DNA of 64,000 nucleotides from SXOA01 sp046593355. GTDB lineage: Bacteria > Planctomycetota > Planctomycetia > Pirellulales > Pirellulaceae. The notes below the pieces were generated by a model. The model ran no database searches. It was not told where the DNA came from and saw nothing but the letters and a program-made list of their open reading frames with translations. The stretch lies in the NCBI GenBank assembly GCA_046593355.1, contig JBKJNY010000185.1, forward strand, positions 6,765 to 70,764. The letters are read 5' to 3'. Both the position numbers and the translations under genes were made by a program. This document shows positions 16,845 to 26,600 of this stretch, piece by piece; position 1 is the stretch's first letter, and the number at the start of each line of letters is the position of its first letter.

Positions 16845-17063
16845 GCAGTAGGTCGAAAACACTGCTCCTTTCAACAAGCTCTCCAGTTCCTCCATTTCGT
16901 CGAGCTGGAGCCCGTCGAACGGATTCAAGGGAGACTGTGTGTCAACTCGGCGGATGCACGCGACAAAACGCGCAGCGCCGTCAAGCAGAGGAACTCCTGA
17001 AACCTCAGAAATTTCCACGAGGAACCGCCCCTCCTGGAATGATTTGACAACCTGATTTGCCAT
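16809..17063 (-). CDS. Small acidic protein, unknown
   Basis: An 84-aa protein beginning MANQVVKSFQEGRFLVEISE with an excellent AAAGGAGC ribosome site before ATG 17063, so it is probably real. No family is recognised. The N-terminal beta-rich segment and an acidic helix (LQLDEMEELESLLKG) suggest a small globular protein. It lies downstream of the two kinase genes on the same strand, and its 3' end overlaps that of the sigma-like gene. Confidence 0.55.
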   Translation of the reverse strand: MANQVVKSFQEGRFLVEISEVSGVPLLDGAARFVACIRRVDTQSPLNPFDGLQLDEMEELESLLKGAVFSTYCLLGWAMPPREM

Positions 17064-17183
17064 AACAGCTCCTTTCTGCCCATCCCATGCCTCGTGCCAA
17101 CGCGCTGCGCTGGGCTGGCACCAATCCTGGGCGGGAGCAGAGTTTGGCCATCATTACACTCCACGCTAGCGCATCTGCCATCG

Positions 17184-18119
17184 CTACTCAAATCCACCCT
17201 GGGGCTTTCGCCGCAAGCCACTCCTGGTAGCTGCGGCGCGGAGCGCTCGGCGCAGGTTGCGGGCGGTGGCATACGCCGGAGGTTGGCCTTTTTTCTCTCG
17301 GAGCGCCGCATCGATCACGCTGGCGATGGGAGTTGGCAAATCGGGTCTTAGACCCTGAATGGCGCGGGCGTCTCGCGTGAGCACCACCAGGTCATCGCGA
17401 ACGAACTGGGAAAATTCCCGCGGGGGCTCTCCTGTTAAGAGAAAGAACATCGTCGCCATGGCAGACCAGAGATCGGCATCCGGTTGCAGATCCCGGAAGA
17501 ATCCGAGTTGGTGCCGGGGAGAATATTGAAACGAGCCCGCCGCGATTTTGGATTTCGTGAGCCCTTTGACATTCGCCAGTGCCAGGGTCTTGGCGAAGCT
17601 GAAGTCAGCCAGTTTGACGTGCAGGGGATCACGAGAGGCCAGAAACATGTTTTGCGGCTTGATATCGCGGTGGACGATTCCGCGTACGGGGCGGTGGGGT
17701 GCCGCCAGGCCGGGGAGCTCCAAGCTATGCAATTTCACGAGCGCCGTGAGCAACTGGTCGGTGATGGTGAGAGCGTCGGCGAGAGTGACACTCCCCTGGT
17801 CAGCACGATACTGCGACAGGTCACCACCCGCACAATACTCCATGGCGAACCAAGGCCCCAGCTGATCCTCCCCGTTGGAGTTCATCTCAATGATGTGCGG
17901 GTGGCGGGCGATCTGAAGACTGGCGATTTCTCGGAAGAACCGCACGAGCTGATCTTCGCGGCAAAGGGCCTTGTCACGTAGCCGCTTGATGACCTGGGTG
18001 GCTCCCGTCTTGGCATTTTGAACGAGATAAACTTCACCCAGGGCACCACCTGGCAGCGGCCGAATCAAGACATATCCAGGTGGAATCGGATTTGGCGCTG
18101 AGACAGGTTTTCGTTTCAT
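17184..18119 (-). CDS. Serine/threonine protein kinase
   Basis: A 311-aa Hanks-type kinase of almost only the catalytic domain: glycine loop PLPGGALGEVYLV, VIK lysine (TQVIKRL), glutamate of FFREIASLQ, catalytic loop GIVHRDIKPQNMFLA, and a metal loop that reads LADFSFAK, so DFG is replaced by DFS. The later YSPRHQLGF and DLWSAMATMFFLLTG correspond to the APE and subdomain IX regions. No membrane segment. It starts 5 bases after the stop of the larger kinase upstream, so the two are translationally coupled. An active kinase is likely. Confidence 0.88.
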   Translation of the reverse strand: MKRKPVSAPNPIPPGYVLIRPLPGGALGEVYLVQNAKTGATQVIKRLRDKALCREDQLVRFFREIASLQIARHPHIIEMNSNGEDQLGPWFAMEYCAGGDLSQYRADQGSVTLADALTITDQLLTALVKLHSLELPGLAAPHRPVRGIVHRDIKPQNMFLASRDPLHVKLADFSFAKTLALANVKGLTKSKIAAGSFQYSPRHQLGFFRDLQPDADLWSAMATMFFLLTGEPPREFSQFVRDDLVVLTRDARAIQGLRPDLPTPIASVIDAALREKKGQPPAYATARNLRRALRAAATRSGLRRKPQGGFE

Positions 18120-18124
18120 GAGTA

Positions 18125-20464
18125 TCAATCCAGGGCGAACTGCGCGAGGGCCTCTTGCGCTTGCTCGATCAGGTCCAGAGTTTGCTTCTGAGCTGCCAAT
18201 TCGCCATTCACGCCGCACTGGGCAGCCGCTTGGCGGGCCAAAGCGATTTGTAACTTCGCCTCCACTTGGGTCGCCTGGTTTACCGAGAGGGCAAAGGCCA
18301 AGACGCCGCTCGCCTGCGCGATAAAGGGGAGATAGCGCCGATTCTGATCCAGCGAGTTCAGATAATCCCAGATCCGCAAGGCCCGGCGGACCTGCTCCTG
18401 GGCCAGCGGATCCTGGGGCCGGACATGGAGCAATAACCGGGCGAGAAAGGAGAGAACGACCGCCAGTTCGTGCCGCAAGTCGTTTCGTCCCTGGCGAATG
18501 ACCGCTTCCTCCAGCCATTTGACGGCCCGCCGGGCGACGTCGATGGCATCTTCGTTGGCATCGGCCACGCATAGTTCGCGTGACTTGCGAACCAAGACCC
18601 TGGCAAAATGGTCGATCAGGTCAATGCGCTCCTCTCGGGTGATTAATTCCCAGAACTGATCTTCCAGGATTTGCAATTCAGACAAGTTGGCAATGACTGT
18701 GGGCTCCCCATATCCTCGGGACCGGATGAGCGTCAACTGGGCATTGGCGAGACTCTCCGTGTACTCGGTAAGCCCGCGGGTTACGAGCGACTGGTAGAGT
18801 GTGACCGCTCCCGCGAGGTCAGTCCCGCGCTGCGGATCGGTTCGTGACCGACTCTGGGATCTGGTCAAGAAGGTGTAAGCAGCCACCTCGATTCGCCGAG
18901 GGTCGGACTGGCGAGAATCGTGTGGATTAATATCCAAAGCCAAATTACAAAGCGCGATGGCTTCCTCCATCTTCCCCAAGTAGCGGCAGGCCGTGGCTTT
19001 GGCAACGTACGCTGCCGGAAGGTTCGCTTCGGGATCGTTCCCTCCTTGCCGCAGAATCTCGGCTTCACGCAGGCGAATAGCCCGATCATAGAGTCGCAAG
19101 AGAAACATACGCGGGTTACCCATCACCAGCCTGCGGTTGGCAAACTGAATGATGGCCTCGGCCTGGAGACCCCTAAGCTCGGGAAGTTGGTGGGACCAGC
19201 GGCGCGCTTGAGATGCCAGGCGGCGATAGGTGAAGGCCGCCGCACGATGATTGGTGGAAGCCTCCTGCGCGAGCGCCAGGTGCTCCAGAAGATTCAGATA
19301 ATCCCGACAGTGATCGGGATCAAGATGTGCTTCGTAGACCTCCACCAGCGACCGAAAGATTCGCTCGGCGGCAATCGCAGTGGAACGCCTCCTGGAATGG
19401 TGCAAGATCAGAGGTTGTTGCGGGAGTAATTCTGGACCAAAGGTTGCGGCCGCACGATCCCACTTTCGCTGGGGACTGGCGTAAGAAATCGTTCCAAAAC
19501 GCCGCATATCCTCGGGTTGATGTGGAACTCGCCGATTCGGCGGCGGTGGCGTCCGGGGATAGGGAAGGTTGGTCAGATCCCGATAGCACTGTCGTAGGGC
19601 TGCCGCGAGGGTCCGCGCGGACGGCCAGCCTGCCGGAGAAAAGCAGCGCTCCGCCAAATCCAGAACGGCAACCCTTGCTGGCTCCGACTTAAAGAGCAGC
19701 GAGATCTGGCTGCGGGCAATCGAGACAATCTCTTCCGCCGCGCAACCCGACAGCCAGAAACGTTCCCCCATCAGCAGTTCAATCGCAATTAATCCCCAGC
19801 TCCAGAGATCTGTCCAAGGAGTGAGAGGAATACCGGTCGCCGCTTCGTAACCGCTGTATTCCAGGGTGGCCGCTGTGAGATCACCCAACTGATTCTGTGC
19901 GGCAGTCAAACCAAAATCGGTAACTTGAAACTTGCCGCTCTCATCGACCAGAATATTTTCCGGTGTGAGGTCGCCGTGAATCAGGTCGCACTCATGCAGC
20001 ACAGTCAGGGCATCAGCGACCTGGATCAGGGTGTCCACGACTTTAGCGGGAGCGTCGAGATGGCCTTTGCGGAGATGATCCGCAAGAGTCCCGCCACTGA
20101 TGTATTGCACTAGGGCGAGGATCTCACCTGCGGCGCCAATCTCCCAGAAATAGCAGGGAACAATGCCCGCGGCGGGAGGGAGTGAAATCCAAGCTTCGAT
20201 CTCACCAAGCATTGCGTCCTGACTTGCCGCAATTGGTCGCGTCGCCCGTTTCAGCGCGTACTCTGTTCCGAGAGACTGGCTCTCGACCAGCCAGACTTCC
20301 CCCCAGCCCCCCTCTCCCAGCCAGCTTCGGACGATGAGGTCTCGACAAATGATCGTGCCGGGGATTAACGGATCGACCATGGGGTCCGCCACTACAACGT
20401 CAGCTAACGCCGGATACCGGTGATTATAGCTGCAAGTAGCCGGTACATCGTGTTGCTGGGACAC
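18125..20464 (-). CDS. Ser/Thr kinase with C-terminal TPR-like region
   Basis: A 779-aa protein. The kinase domain (about residues 40-280) shows WLGEGGWGEVWLV, ALKRA lysine, catalytic loop DLIHGDLTPENILV (HGD in place of HRD), VTDFGLTA, then DLWSWGLIAIELLMG. Loss of the HRD arginine marks kinases not regulated by activation-loop phosphorylation. From about residue 350 to the end the protein is helical with TPR-like pairs (e.g. CRYLGKMEEAIALCNLALDI), a likely partner-binding scaffold. It is coupled to the small kinase downstream. It may phosphorylate the VWA, tubulin-like or sigma-like neighbours. Confidence 0.85.
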   Translation of the reverse strand: MSQQHDVPATCSYNHRYPALADVVVADPMVDPLIPGTIICRDLIVRSWLGEGGWGEVWLVESQSLGTEYALKRATRPIAASQDAMLGEIEAWISLPPAAGIVPCYFWEIGAAGEILALVQYISGGTLADHLRKGHLDAPAKVVDTLIQVADALTVLHECDLIHGDLTPENILVDESGKFQVTDFGLTAAQNQLGDLTAATLEYSGYEAATGIPLTPWTDLWSWGLIAIELLMGERFWLSGCAAEEIVSIARSQISLLFKSEPARVAVLDLAERCFSPAGWPSARTLAAALRQCYRDLTNLPYPRTPPPPNRRVPHQPEDMRRFGTISYASPQRKWDRAAATFGPELLPQQPLILHHSRRRSTAIAAERIFRSLVEVYEAHLDPDHCRDYLNLLEHLALAQEASTNHRAAAFTYRRLASQARRWSHQLPELRGLQAEAIIQFANRRLVMGNPRMFLLRLYDRAIRLREAEILRQGGNDPEANLPAAYVAKATACRYLGKMEEAIALCNLALDINPHDSRQSDPRRIEVAAYTFLTRSQSRSRTDPQRGTDLAGAVTLYQSLVTRGLTEYTESLANAQLTLIRSRGYGEPTVIANLSELQILEDQFWELITREERIDLIDHFARVLVRKSRELCVADANEDAIDVARRAVKWLEEAVIRQGRNDLRHELAVVLSFLARLLLHVRPQDPLAQEQVRRALRIWDYLNSLDQNRRYLPFIAQASGVLAFALSVNQATQVEAKLQIALARQAAAQCGVNGELAAQKQTLDLIEQAQEALAQFALD

Positions 20465-20535
20465 TTGAATCGGCGATTGGGCGGGAACGGATTGGCGTCA
20501 GGAGCCGCCAATCTTTTTGTCAAAGACGGCTCAAG

Positions 20536-20967
20536 TTACGCCTGGTCCAGATATCCGTTTGCTTTCAACCAGGTGCTAACAGCAATCTCCACAATCTGTT
20601 GCTGCGTGTGCGGACGTTTCCGACGCAGACGTTGCTCCAGACAGGCTCGCCGCAGGGCATCCGCGGTGTGAGGCTGCAGTCGGGTTGTCAGCGGAACCAA
20701 AATCGGTCCCAAGAATGACCCCTCTCCTGTCTGGAAATCGACTACGGTCTCTTCGGATTGCCGGGGAGTCCGCGACGTTGTTCGCGGCCGTCGAATTCGG
20801 GGCCGGGTAGGCTCGTGAGATGCCGCCGGTTCGGTCTCTGCCTCGGCAGCCATAGCCGCCGCGATAACCGGCGGGGGTTCCGTTACCTTCGCTGGAATGC
20901 CCCCCGCGATAAAAGCCAGTTTGTCCCCGGACAATAAAGCCGCTCCCAAAGACCTTCGTTCAGCCAT
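20536..20967 (-). CDS. Partition accessory (ParB/ParG-like) protein with RHH-type end
   Basis: A 143-aa protein starting MAERRSLGAALLSGDKLAFI. An N-terminal motif, a disordered Pro/Ala/Arg middle, and a C-terminal segment (VPLTTRLQPHTADALRRACL ... QQQIVEIAVSTWLKANGYL) typical of RHH partition partners. Its start overlaps the ParA stop by 8 bases. A short N-terminal ParA-binding arm plus RHH DNA binding is the usual plan of plasmid centromere-binding proteins. It should bind sites near the origin at about 21.8-22.1 kb. Confidence 0.65.
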   Translation of the reverse strand: MAERRSLGAALLSGDKLAFIAGGIPAKVTEPPPVIAAAMAAEAETEPAASHEPTRPRIRRPRTTSRTPRQSEETVVDFQTGEGSFLGPILVPLTTRLQPHTADALRRACLEQRLRRKRPHTQQQIVEIAVSTWLKANGYLDQA

Positions 20968-21658
20968 GCACAACCTCCTTCGTGGTTAATATTTTCTCCT
21001 TGTGGTCACTCGCCGAGACGACCTGCGGAAATAAGGATGCGAACAACTGGTCAATCTCCTCCTTCGCTTCCTTGGCTCGCTTCCCCATCCGCGTCACCAC
21101 CGTCCCTTGCCCTGCCGCATCCCGATACGCCTGAAGGTCTCGAATGACGGTGGTGGCGACGGTAACAGCCAGTCCTGGGGCGGCAGTCCGAAGCTCCCGG
21201 CTGTACCGATCCCGCGACCGAAATTTGTTCAAGATGAGCGTCGCGTCGGGACGCCCGCGGTTAATTCCCTGGGCGTAATGCAGGATCGTGACGGCCCGCT
21301 GCAACGACCGCAGGTCCAAAATCGACGGGCACAGTGGCAAAAGAACCAGGTCCGCCAGAAGGGCCAGGCTGCGCGAAAGTTCATCGAGTCCCCCGGAACT
21401 ATCCGCCACGACAAAATCGTGGCTCTTCGCGAGGCCTGTCACCTCAGAGAGGCACTCCTCGGGGGTACTGGCGACGCGAACGGAGATACTGGGCTCTGCT
21501 TCGGCAACCCACTGGGAACTCGAACGCTGCTTGTCGGCATCGAGGAGAGCCGTGCGAAAGCCTTGGTCGTGGAGCCAAATGGCGAGGTGGACGGCCAGGG
21601 TGCTCTTCCCTACTCCGCCCTTGGTGTTGGACAGTGAAATGATCATGGATTCTGTCAT
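20960..21658 (-). CDS. parA: ParA-family partition ATPase
   Basis: A 232-aa protein with the deviant Walker A motif SNTKGGVGKSTLAVHLA (about residues 10-26), a Walker B-like FVVADSSGG and TALLDADKQRSSSQW. It is a short ParA (type Ib size) without an N-terminal HTH, as in plasmids and integrative elements. A later start, MIISLSNTKGG, is possible. It is transcribed away from the iterons and followed by its partner. It would segregate or stabilise the island when excised. Confidence 0.9.
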   Translation of the reverse strand: MTESMIISLSNTKGGVGKSTLAVHLAIWLHDQGFRTALLDADKQRSSSQWVAEAEPSISVRVASTPEECLSEVTGLAKSHDFVVADSSGGLDELSRSLALLADLVLLPLCPSILDLRSLQRAVTILHYAQGINRGRPDATLILNKFRSRDRYSRELRTAAPGLAVTVATTVIRDLQAYRDAAGQGTVVTRMGKRAKEAKEEIDQLFASLFPQVVSASDHKEKILTTKEVVHG

Positions 21659-21813
21659 AGCGCGAAAGCTGGCAATCCGACAACCAGGAAATTTTGCTTG
21701 TCACCAGAAAAGGCAGAAAGGCTTCCCGCAGTCCAGCGGGATGACCGTCTGGCCCGCTGTCCAGTCTCCCGACTTCCCTACCTGATTGCTGGCTTGCTTG
21801 TAGGCTGGCCAGA

Positions 21814-21827
21814 TTGCCGGTCGGCAA
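21814..21827. promoter_or_regulatory. Perfect palindrome upstream of parA
   Basis: TTGCCG-gt-CGGCAA lies between the divergent parA and repA genes. By position it could be a partition-protein operator or part of the centromere. The rest of 21659-21960 shows no gene. Confidence 0.4.
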
Positions 21828-21964
21828 CCGGGCAGGCCAACTTTGAAAAACTGGCTTGCGTGGTGGCGAGGGTGCGCGGTTTACTTCCCTTGAACCTGGC
21901 TCCTGAATTCAGCATCCCAGGATGTGGGCCTGAGAATTCGCCGGTGAGAGTTCGGGAGACCTAC

Positions 21965-22076
21965 CGGGAAATGAGCCGGTGGACACGGGGGATGAGCCGG
22001 TTTCTTAACGGGTAATGAGACGGGGGATACCGGGGAGTGAGCCGGTTCTCTACCGGGTGGTGAGCCGGTTTTTGTG
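21965..22076 (+). repeat. Iteron array (probable replication origin)
   Basis: Five direct repeats with the core TGAGCCGGT (one reads TGAGACGGG) begin at 21972, 21993, 22016, 22038 and 22061, a spacing of 21-23 bases, about two helical turns. Each is preceded by a G-rich CGGG-type stretch. A degenerate further copy may begin near 21942. An A/T-rich stretch (22115-22175) and the RepA-like gene follow, the classical layout of an iteron-controlled plasmid origin. Confidence 0.7.
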
Positions 22077-22193
22077 CCGAATTCGCCAGTCGTTTTGGCG
22101 AGTTACACTCCGGCAATATCTATAAGTGATGTTTCATAAAGAACATAACAGGCTGCGGATGCCGTTTTATTTTCAAATGAGGAGGAGGGCCAC

Positions 22194-23609
22194 ATGACCC
22201 CAGCAGCGGCAAACGCCAAGCTCATTCAACTTGAAGACTATGACCGGACGCTCGGAGTCGATGAGCTGAACCTGGCGGAATTTCCAATTTGCGCTTTGGC
22301 GACGAGGACCAAACCGGGACAGAATACGCTCCTCTTTGAAGATGAAATCTTTGACGAGTCTCGCGGCCAGCGGGTGCAGCGGTCCCTGGTGATCGCGGGG
22401 AGTGAGCATTTTGGTCTCCCCACCGCCGTGGAAAGCGACGTACTTCTGGTCCTGATCCATATGACCAACGTCCGGACCAGGTTCAAGGAGCGGAAGGTCG
22501 CTTTTTCCCGGTACGAGCTGATCAAATTCTTGGGCTGGGACCAGGGGGGCAAATCTTACGAACGGCTCGATCAGTCGCTCCGCCGCTGGACGAGTGTCAC
22601 GCTCCACTACAAACATTCTTGGTGGGACCGGAGCGGGAAAAAGTGGCGGTCCCGTTCCTTTCACGTTCTGGAATCTCTCGAACTCCGGGGGAAGGATGAG
22701 TTCGCCGACGATGGCCTGTCGCACTTGGTCTGGAACGACGTGATTTTCAGCAGTTTTCAGGCCGGGAATTTGAAGCGGATTAACCTCGCCGTCTACTTCC
22801 GGCTGGAGAGTGCCGTGGCGCGGCAGATCTATCGCTTCGCCGACAAACGCTTCCACCGCAGCCGGCTGCTGGCATTTCCGCTGCGGGTTTTTGGTTGTGA
22901 ACACATTGGTCTGAGCCGCTCCTACGACAATTTTGATCTCAAGCGCAAACTGCAACCGGCACTGACCGAATTGGAGAAAATCGGCTTTTTGCAAAGCCTC
23001 GCTCCAGAACAGCGATTCGTGAAAGTAGCGGCGAACCACTGGGAGATTCGATTGGTGCGGGCAGGGGAACTGTCCGCGGAGCAAGAGACGGCGTCTCCGC
23101 TCGTCGCGGAACTCACCAAACGGGGCGTGAGCCGGGGAGTTGCGACAGACCTGGCGCATTCCTATGGAGCCGAACATATCGCCAGCAAGATTGCCCTACA
23201 TGATGAACTGCTGGCCCAAAAAGATCGGCGGATTGGCAGAAATCCTCCCGGTTTTTTGGCGTCCGCCATTCGGGATAATTATCATGTGCCGCAGGGCTCA
23301 CGGTCGCAGGCTTTCACCACAATTCCCAGCCGCAAAGCCAGCAAGACTGGCCGAACTACTTCGGCACCGAAAACGGATGTTGATTTAGAGCAAGCAGCCC
23401 GCACTTCACAGGTCAGGGAGCATTGGTCGCGGCTGAGCGACTCCCAGCAACAGGAACTGGAAGCTCAAGCCCTGGCCGCTGGAAATCAGTTTCAAGTCGC
23501 CTCCTATCAACGACTCAAAGCGTCTGGCAATCGGTTGTGGGAGGTTCTCCGCGATGACCTGGTGGCGGCGTATCTTGCGCGAGAATGCTCGTCACCCAAT
23601 CGCGACTAA
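22194..23609 (+). CDS. Replication initiator protein A
   Basis: A 471-aa protein preceded by GAGGAGGAGG. The N-terminal 300 residues match plasmid replication initiator protein A: ELNLAEFPICALATR, LVIAGSEHFGLPTAVESDVL, FSRYELIKFLGW and SYERLDQSLRRWTSVTLHYK (winged-helix fold), then SAVARQIYRFADKR. The C-terminal part is charged and variable. It should bind the iterons immediately upstream and start replication of the excised form. Presence of rep, par and iterons inside an integrase-bounded island means the element derives from a plasmid. Confidence 0.85.
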   Translation: MTPAAANAKLIQLEDYDRTLGVDELNLAEFPICALATRTKPGQNTLLFEDEIFDESRGQRVQRSLVIAGSEHFGLPTAVESDVLLVLIHMTNVRTRFKERKVAFSRYELIKFLGWDQGGKSYERLDQSLRRWTSVTLHYKHSWWDRSGKKWRSRSFHVLESLELRGKDEFADDGLSHLVWNDVIFSSFQAGNLKRINLAVYFRLESAVARQIYRFADKRFHRSRLLAFPLRVFGCEHIGLSRSYDNFDLKRKLQPALTELEKIGFLQSLAPEQRFVKVAANHWEIRLVRAGELSAEQETASPLVAELTKRGVSRGVATDLAHSYGAEHIASKIALHDELLAQKDRRIGRNPPGFLASAIRDNYHVPQGSRSQAFTTIPSRKASKTGRTTSAPKTDVDLEQAARTSQVREHWSRLSDSQQQELEAQALAAGNQFQVASYQRLKASGNRLWEVLRDDLVAAYLARECSSPNRD

Positions 23610-23655
23610 CCAGGCAAGTGGCCCGAATAGAGGCTTCCGACAAAGCCTGAAACAC

Positions 23656-26600
23656 TTAACTGACTTCACTCTTGCCTGTCGCATCCGTGACGGTTAAATC
23701 ACTGACGGGCCTCCGGTGCTGAAGCAGGTGCGGGAGCACGGCAGGAGCGTCATCCCGTTTCACGAACCAGCGTCGCTTGAAGTGGACGATTTCCTCCACG
23801 AGGCCATACCCTAGGAGCTCGTCGCGGTGAGCCGGAATCCCGTTGAGAAGCAGCTCTACTACATCGTCACCCGCGATGCGGGCCGCCACCAATCGCCAGC
23901 CGTTGTCGAGTTCAATCAGAGCGCCGCCGATCACGAGGCTGAGAATTTCCGCGGGGGAGGCTGTTCCCAGCGGCGTGCCGATCCCCAGCCGCTGCTTGAC
24001 GCTGGGGACATCCGTGGGGCTCAGATTAAGGCCGACCAGGGCCTGCCCATCGGCCAGCAGGGCACGGGCGATCTTGACATTTTGAATTCCCGAGGCCCCC
24101 ATGATCTTATCGTAAATAGGAAATATCGCGCCGCTCAACAAATGAAAGGGGCGTGATTCCGTCGCTGGCGTATCCGCAAACTCGATTTCCCACCACGCCT
24201 CGGCGGCTGCCTTCTCGACGGGTTCGTACTTTTCGGCCAGCTCGCGCCTTTCCAGCGAGCGTCGCGGCCCTTTGATGGCCGTCAGGTACACCTGGTTTTG
24301 CTGAGGGTCGCGGTGGGCGGATACGCCATAGATACGGCCACTGCGCACGTTGCGAACAAAGCCCAGCTCCGCACTCTTGGCAACCGCTGCGAAGGAGAGC
24401 CGCACTACGTCGGTGATACCTTCCAATGCGTGCAGCAGGGTGCGCGCGCCGGAGGCCGGGTCGCCGAAGAGCGTCTCGGGCTGGGAAACCTGCCGCAGGT
24501 CACGGGCGCGAATTTCCTCCACGCCAAAGTCGAAGGCGCCTTGCGACTTGGCCCCCTCGACGACGTGAAGGTAGCGCTCATAAAACAGCTCGAAAACCTG
24601 GTTTTGCGTTGCGACGGGCAGGACCATGATGCGGTTCAAGAACTGTTCGACGTTGCTGGCATAGTTTTCTCGAACCGCCGTCCTTTCTTTATTCAAAACG
24701 CCCATCCGATCCAAGACCGCGAGGCCCAGTTCCATCTCACGGTGTTTCCCCGTTTCGATTTCGCGGTACAGGCGGCACAAAGCGGCCTGGCCGTATTCAT
24801 CGGTGACATCTTCGGGACGAAAAAGGTCGTTCCCCAGGGACTGACGTTCCCCCTTGGTCAGCGCGCCAAGTGCCGCCAGTCGCTTGGAGACGGAATTGAC
24901 CAGCCGCTTCTGGCCCGCGAGGTCCACCAGCACGAGGCGAATGATGGGAGCGGAACTCTGATGGGAGCGGTGGACGCGACCAAACGCCTGCATCTGCTGA
25001 TCCGCCGACCAGGACAACTGGAAGGCATAGAAGACGCGGCGCTGCTGGTTCCTGGCATCCAGATCGGCATGCACGCTGATCCCGACGGAACCCGCGCCGG
25101 ACAAAATGGCGAGGCGTTTCTTTCCCTGTTGAAACAGCCGGGTCTCGTATTCGTTGAGCGTACGGCGGGGAATCCCGTCCAGTTTGCGGCGGACATAGCG
25201 GCCATGCTCGAAGCGGTGCGTGCGGCCGCTGATTTCCGCGACGTTCTGGACGCCGAAGCGGGCAATCAGGGCGTCCAACGGATTCCGAGGAAAATCCAAG
25301 TCGGCCACCTTGTCGAGCAACTCCCGCTGCCGCCGCTGGTTTTCGCGGTTGATCTCGGGATTTCCCGCGGCGTCTTCCACGCGGACGCGGATGACATTTC
25401 CCGTCACGGAGTCCGTCTGCTCTTGGTACTGGAAAATGGGAAATTGGTTCTCGATGAGCTGCACGATCATTTCCCGCGGTGTGGCATCGAGCTCGGAGAG
25501 CTCCAATCCATCGGCTCGTGCTTGCCGAACTTTTCGATCCGCCTGCGCCTCGCCGGTGTTGAACAGGCTCAAGACGACAGACCGCCCTTGCTCCAGATCT
25601 GCGGCGATGGCCGGGATGACGTCCGGCAGGGTGTAGGCCAGCATCAGTTGCAGGAAAAAACGCTGCTGAGCGGAATAGAATTGCGAGTAGCGGTGGGCAT
25701 TACGGTTTTGACCGGCATCTTGCTCCGCCGATTCAAACGCCACCAGGAGTTCCGACCAGAGATTGGCGATCTCGTCGTACTGCTGCCGTTCTGCTGCGGT
25801 GAGCCGATGCAGCAGCGGCTCGTATTCGACGCCGCTTTCGGGCACAAGGCTTCCATCGGGCCGGCGCGTCGGACCGTAGCTGATCGTGCGGGACAGATAC
25901 GTCCCCACGCTTTTGAGATCGCGGCAGAGCATTTCCATCGCCGCGACTCCGCCTCGTTCGATGGCGACCAGAAAGGCGGCGAAATCCGCAAACGGGGCGC
26001 CGACGCCCCACAGCCCCAGCCGCTCATACGGTGCCAGGTGACGAGCTTCGGTGGCGCCCGTTGCGCTGAAATAGCGCACCCGCGCCTGCGGCAACAGCCG
26101 CTGCAGCGTAATCCCCATGTTTCCGCGAAGCGTTCCGTGATCCGCCGTGGCCTTGCCGCCGTGCGGCGTGGCGGCGGCGTTCTTCATGTAGTGCGCCTCG
26201 TCGAAGGCGATCACCCCCTCGAATTCGGATCCCAGCCAGTCGGTGAGTTGCTTGAACCGCTCGCGCTCGCCGTCGAAATCGGTGCTGAGCATCGTGTAGG
26301 TCGTAAAGAGCACCCCTGAATCGGCCAGAATCGGTTCGTGCGGCTTGAACTGGGTCTGATGCAAAATGACAAGTGGCACCCCCACGGCGCTGCAATCCCG
26401 GCGGGCATCGGCACAAAGCTGATGGGAGGCTGAGATGTGGACGTGTTTTCGCCGGCCCTGCTGCACCTGATCCAAAATGAACGCATAAATCTCGCGTCCT
26501 TTGCCGATGCCCGTGCCGTCACCGTTCCAGTGCCCCTTCCGGGAACCATCGGGCAAGTGACTGCTGGTCGCTTGGCCCGCGTAGATCACGTCCTCGACTT

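Noticed and set aside
21965..22076. Direct repeats read as a short CRISPR array
   Set aside because: Repeats are only about 9 bases of shared core at 21-23-base spacing with no unique spacers and no cas genes; iterons fit better.
24298..26319. Plus-strand open frame of 673 codons
   Set aside because: Antisense to the methylase-helicase gene, no recognisable motif.
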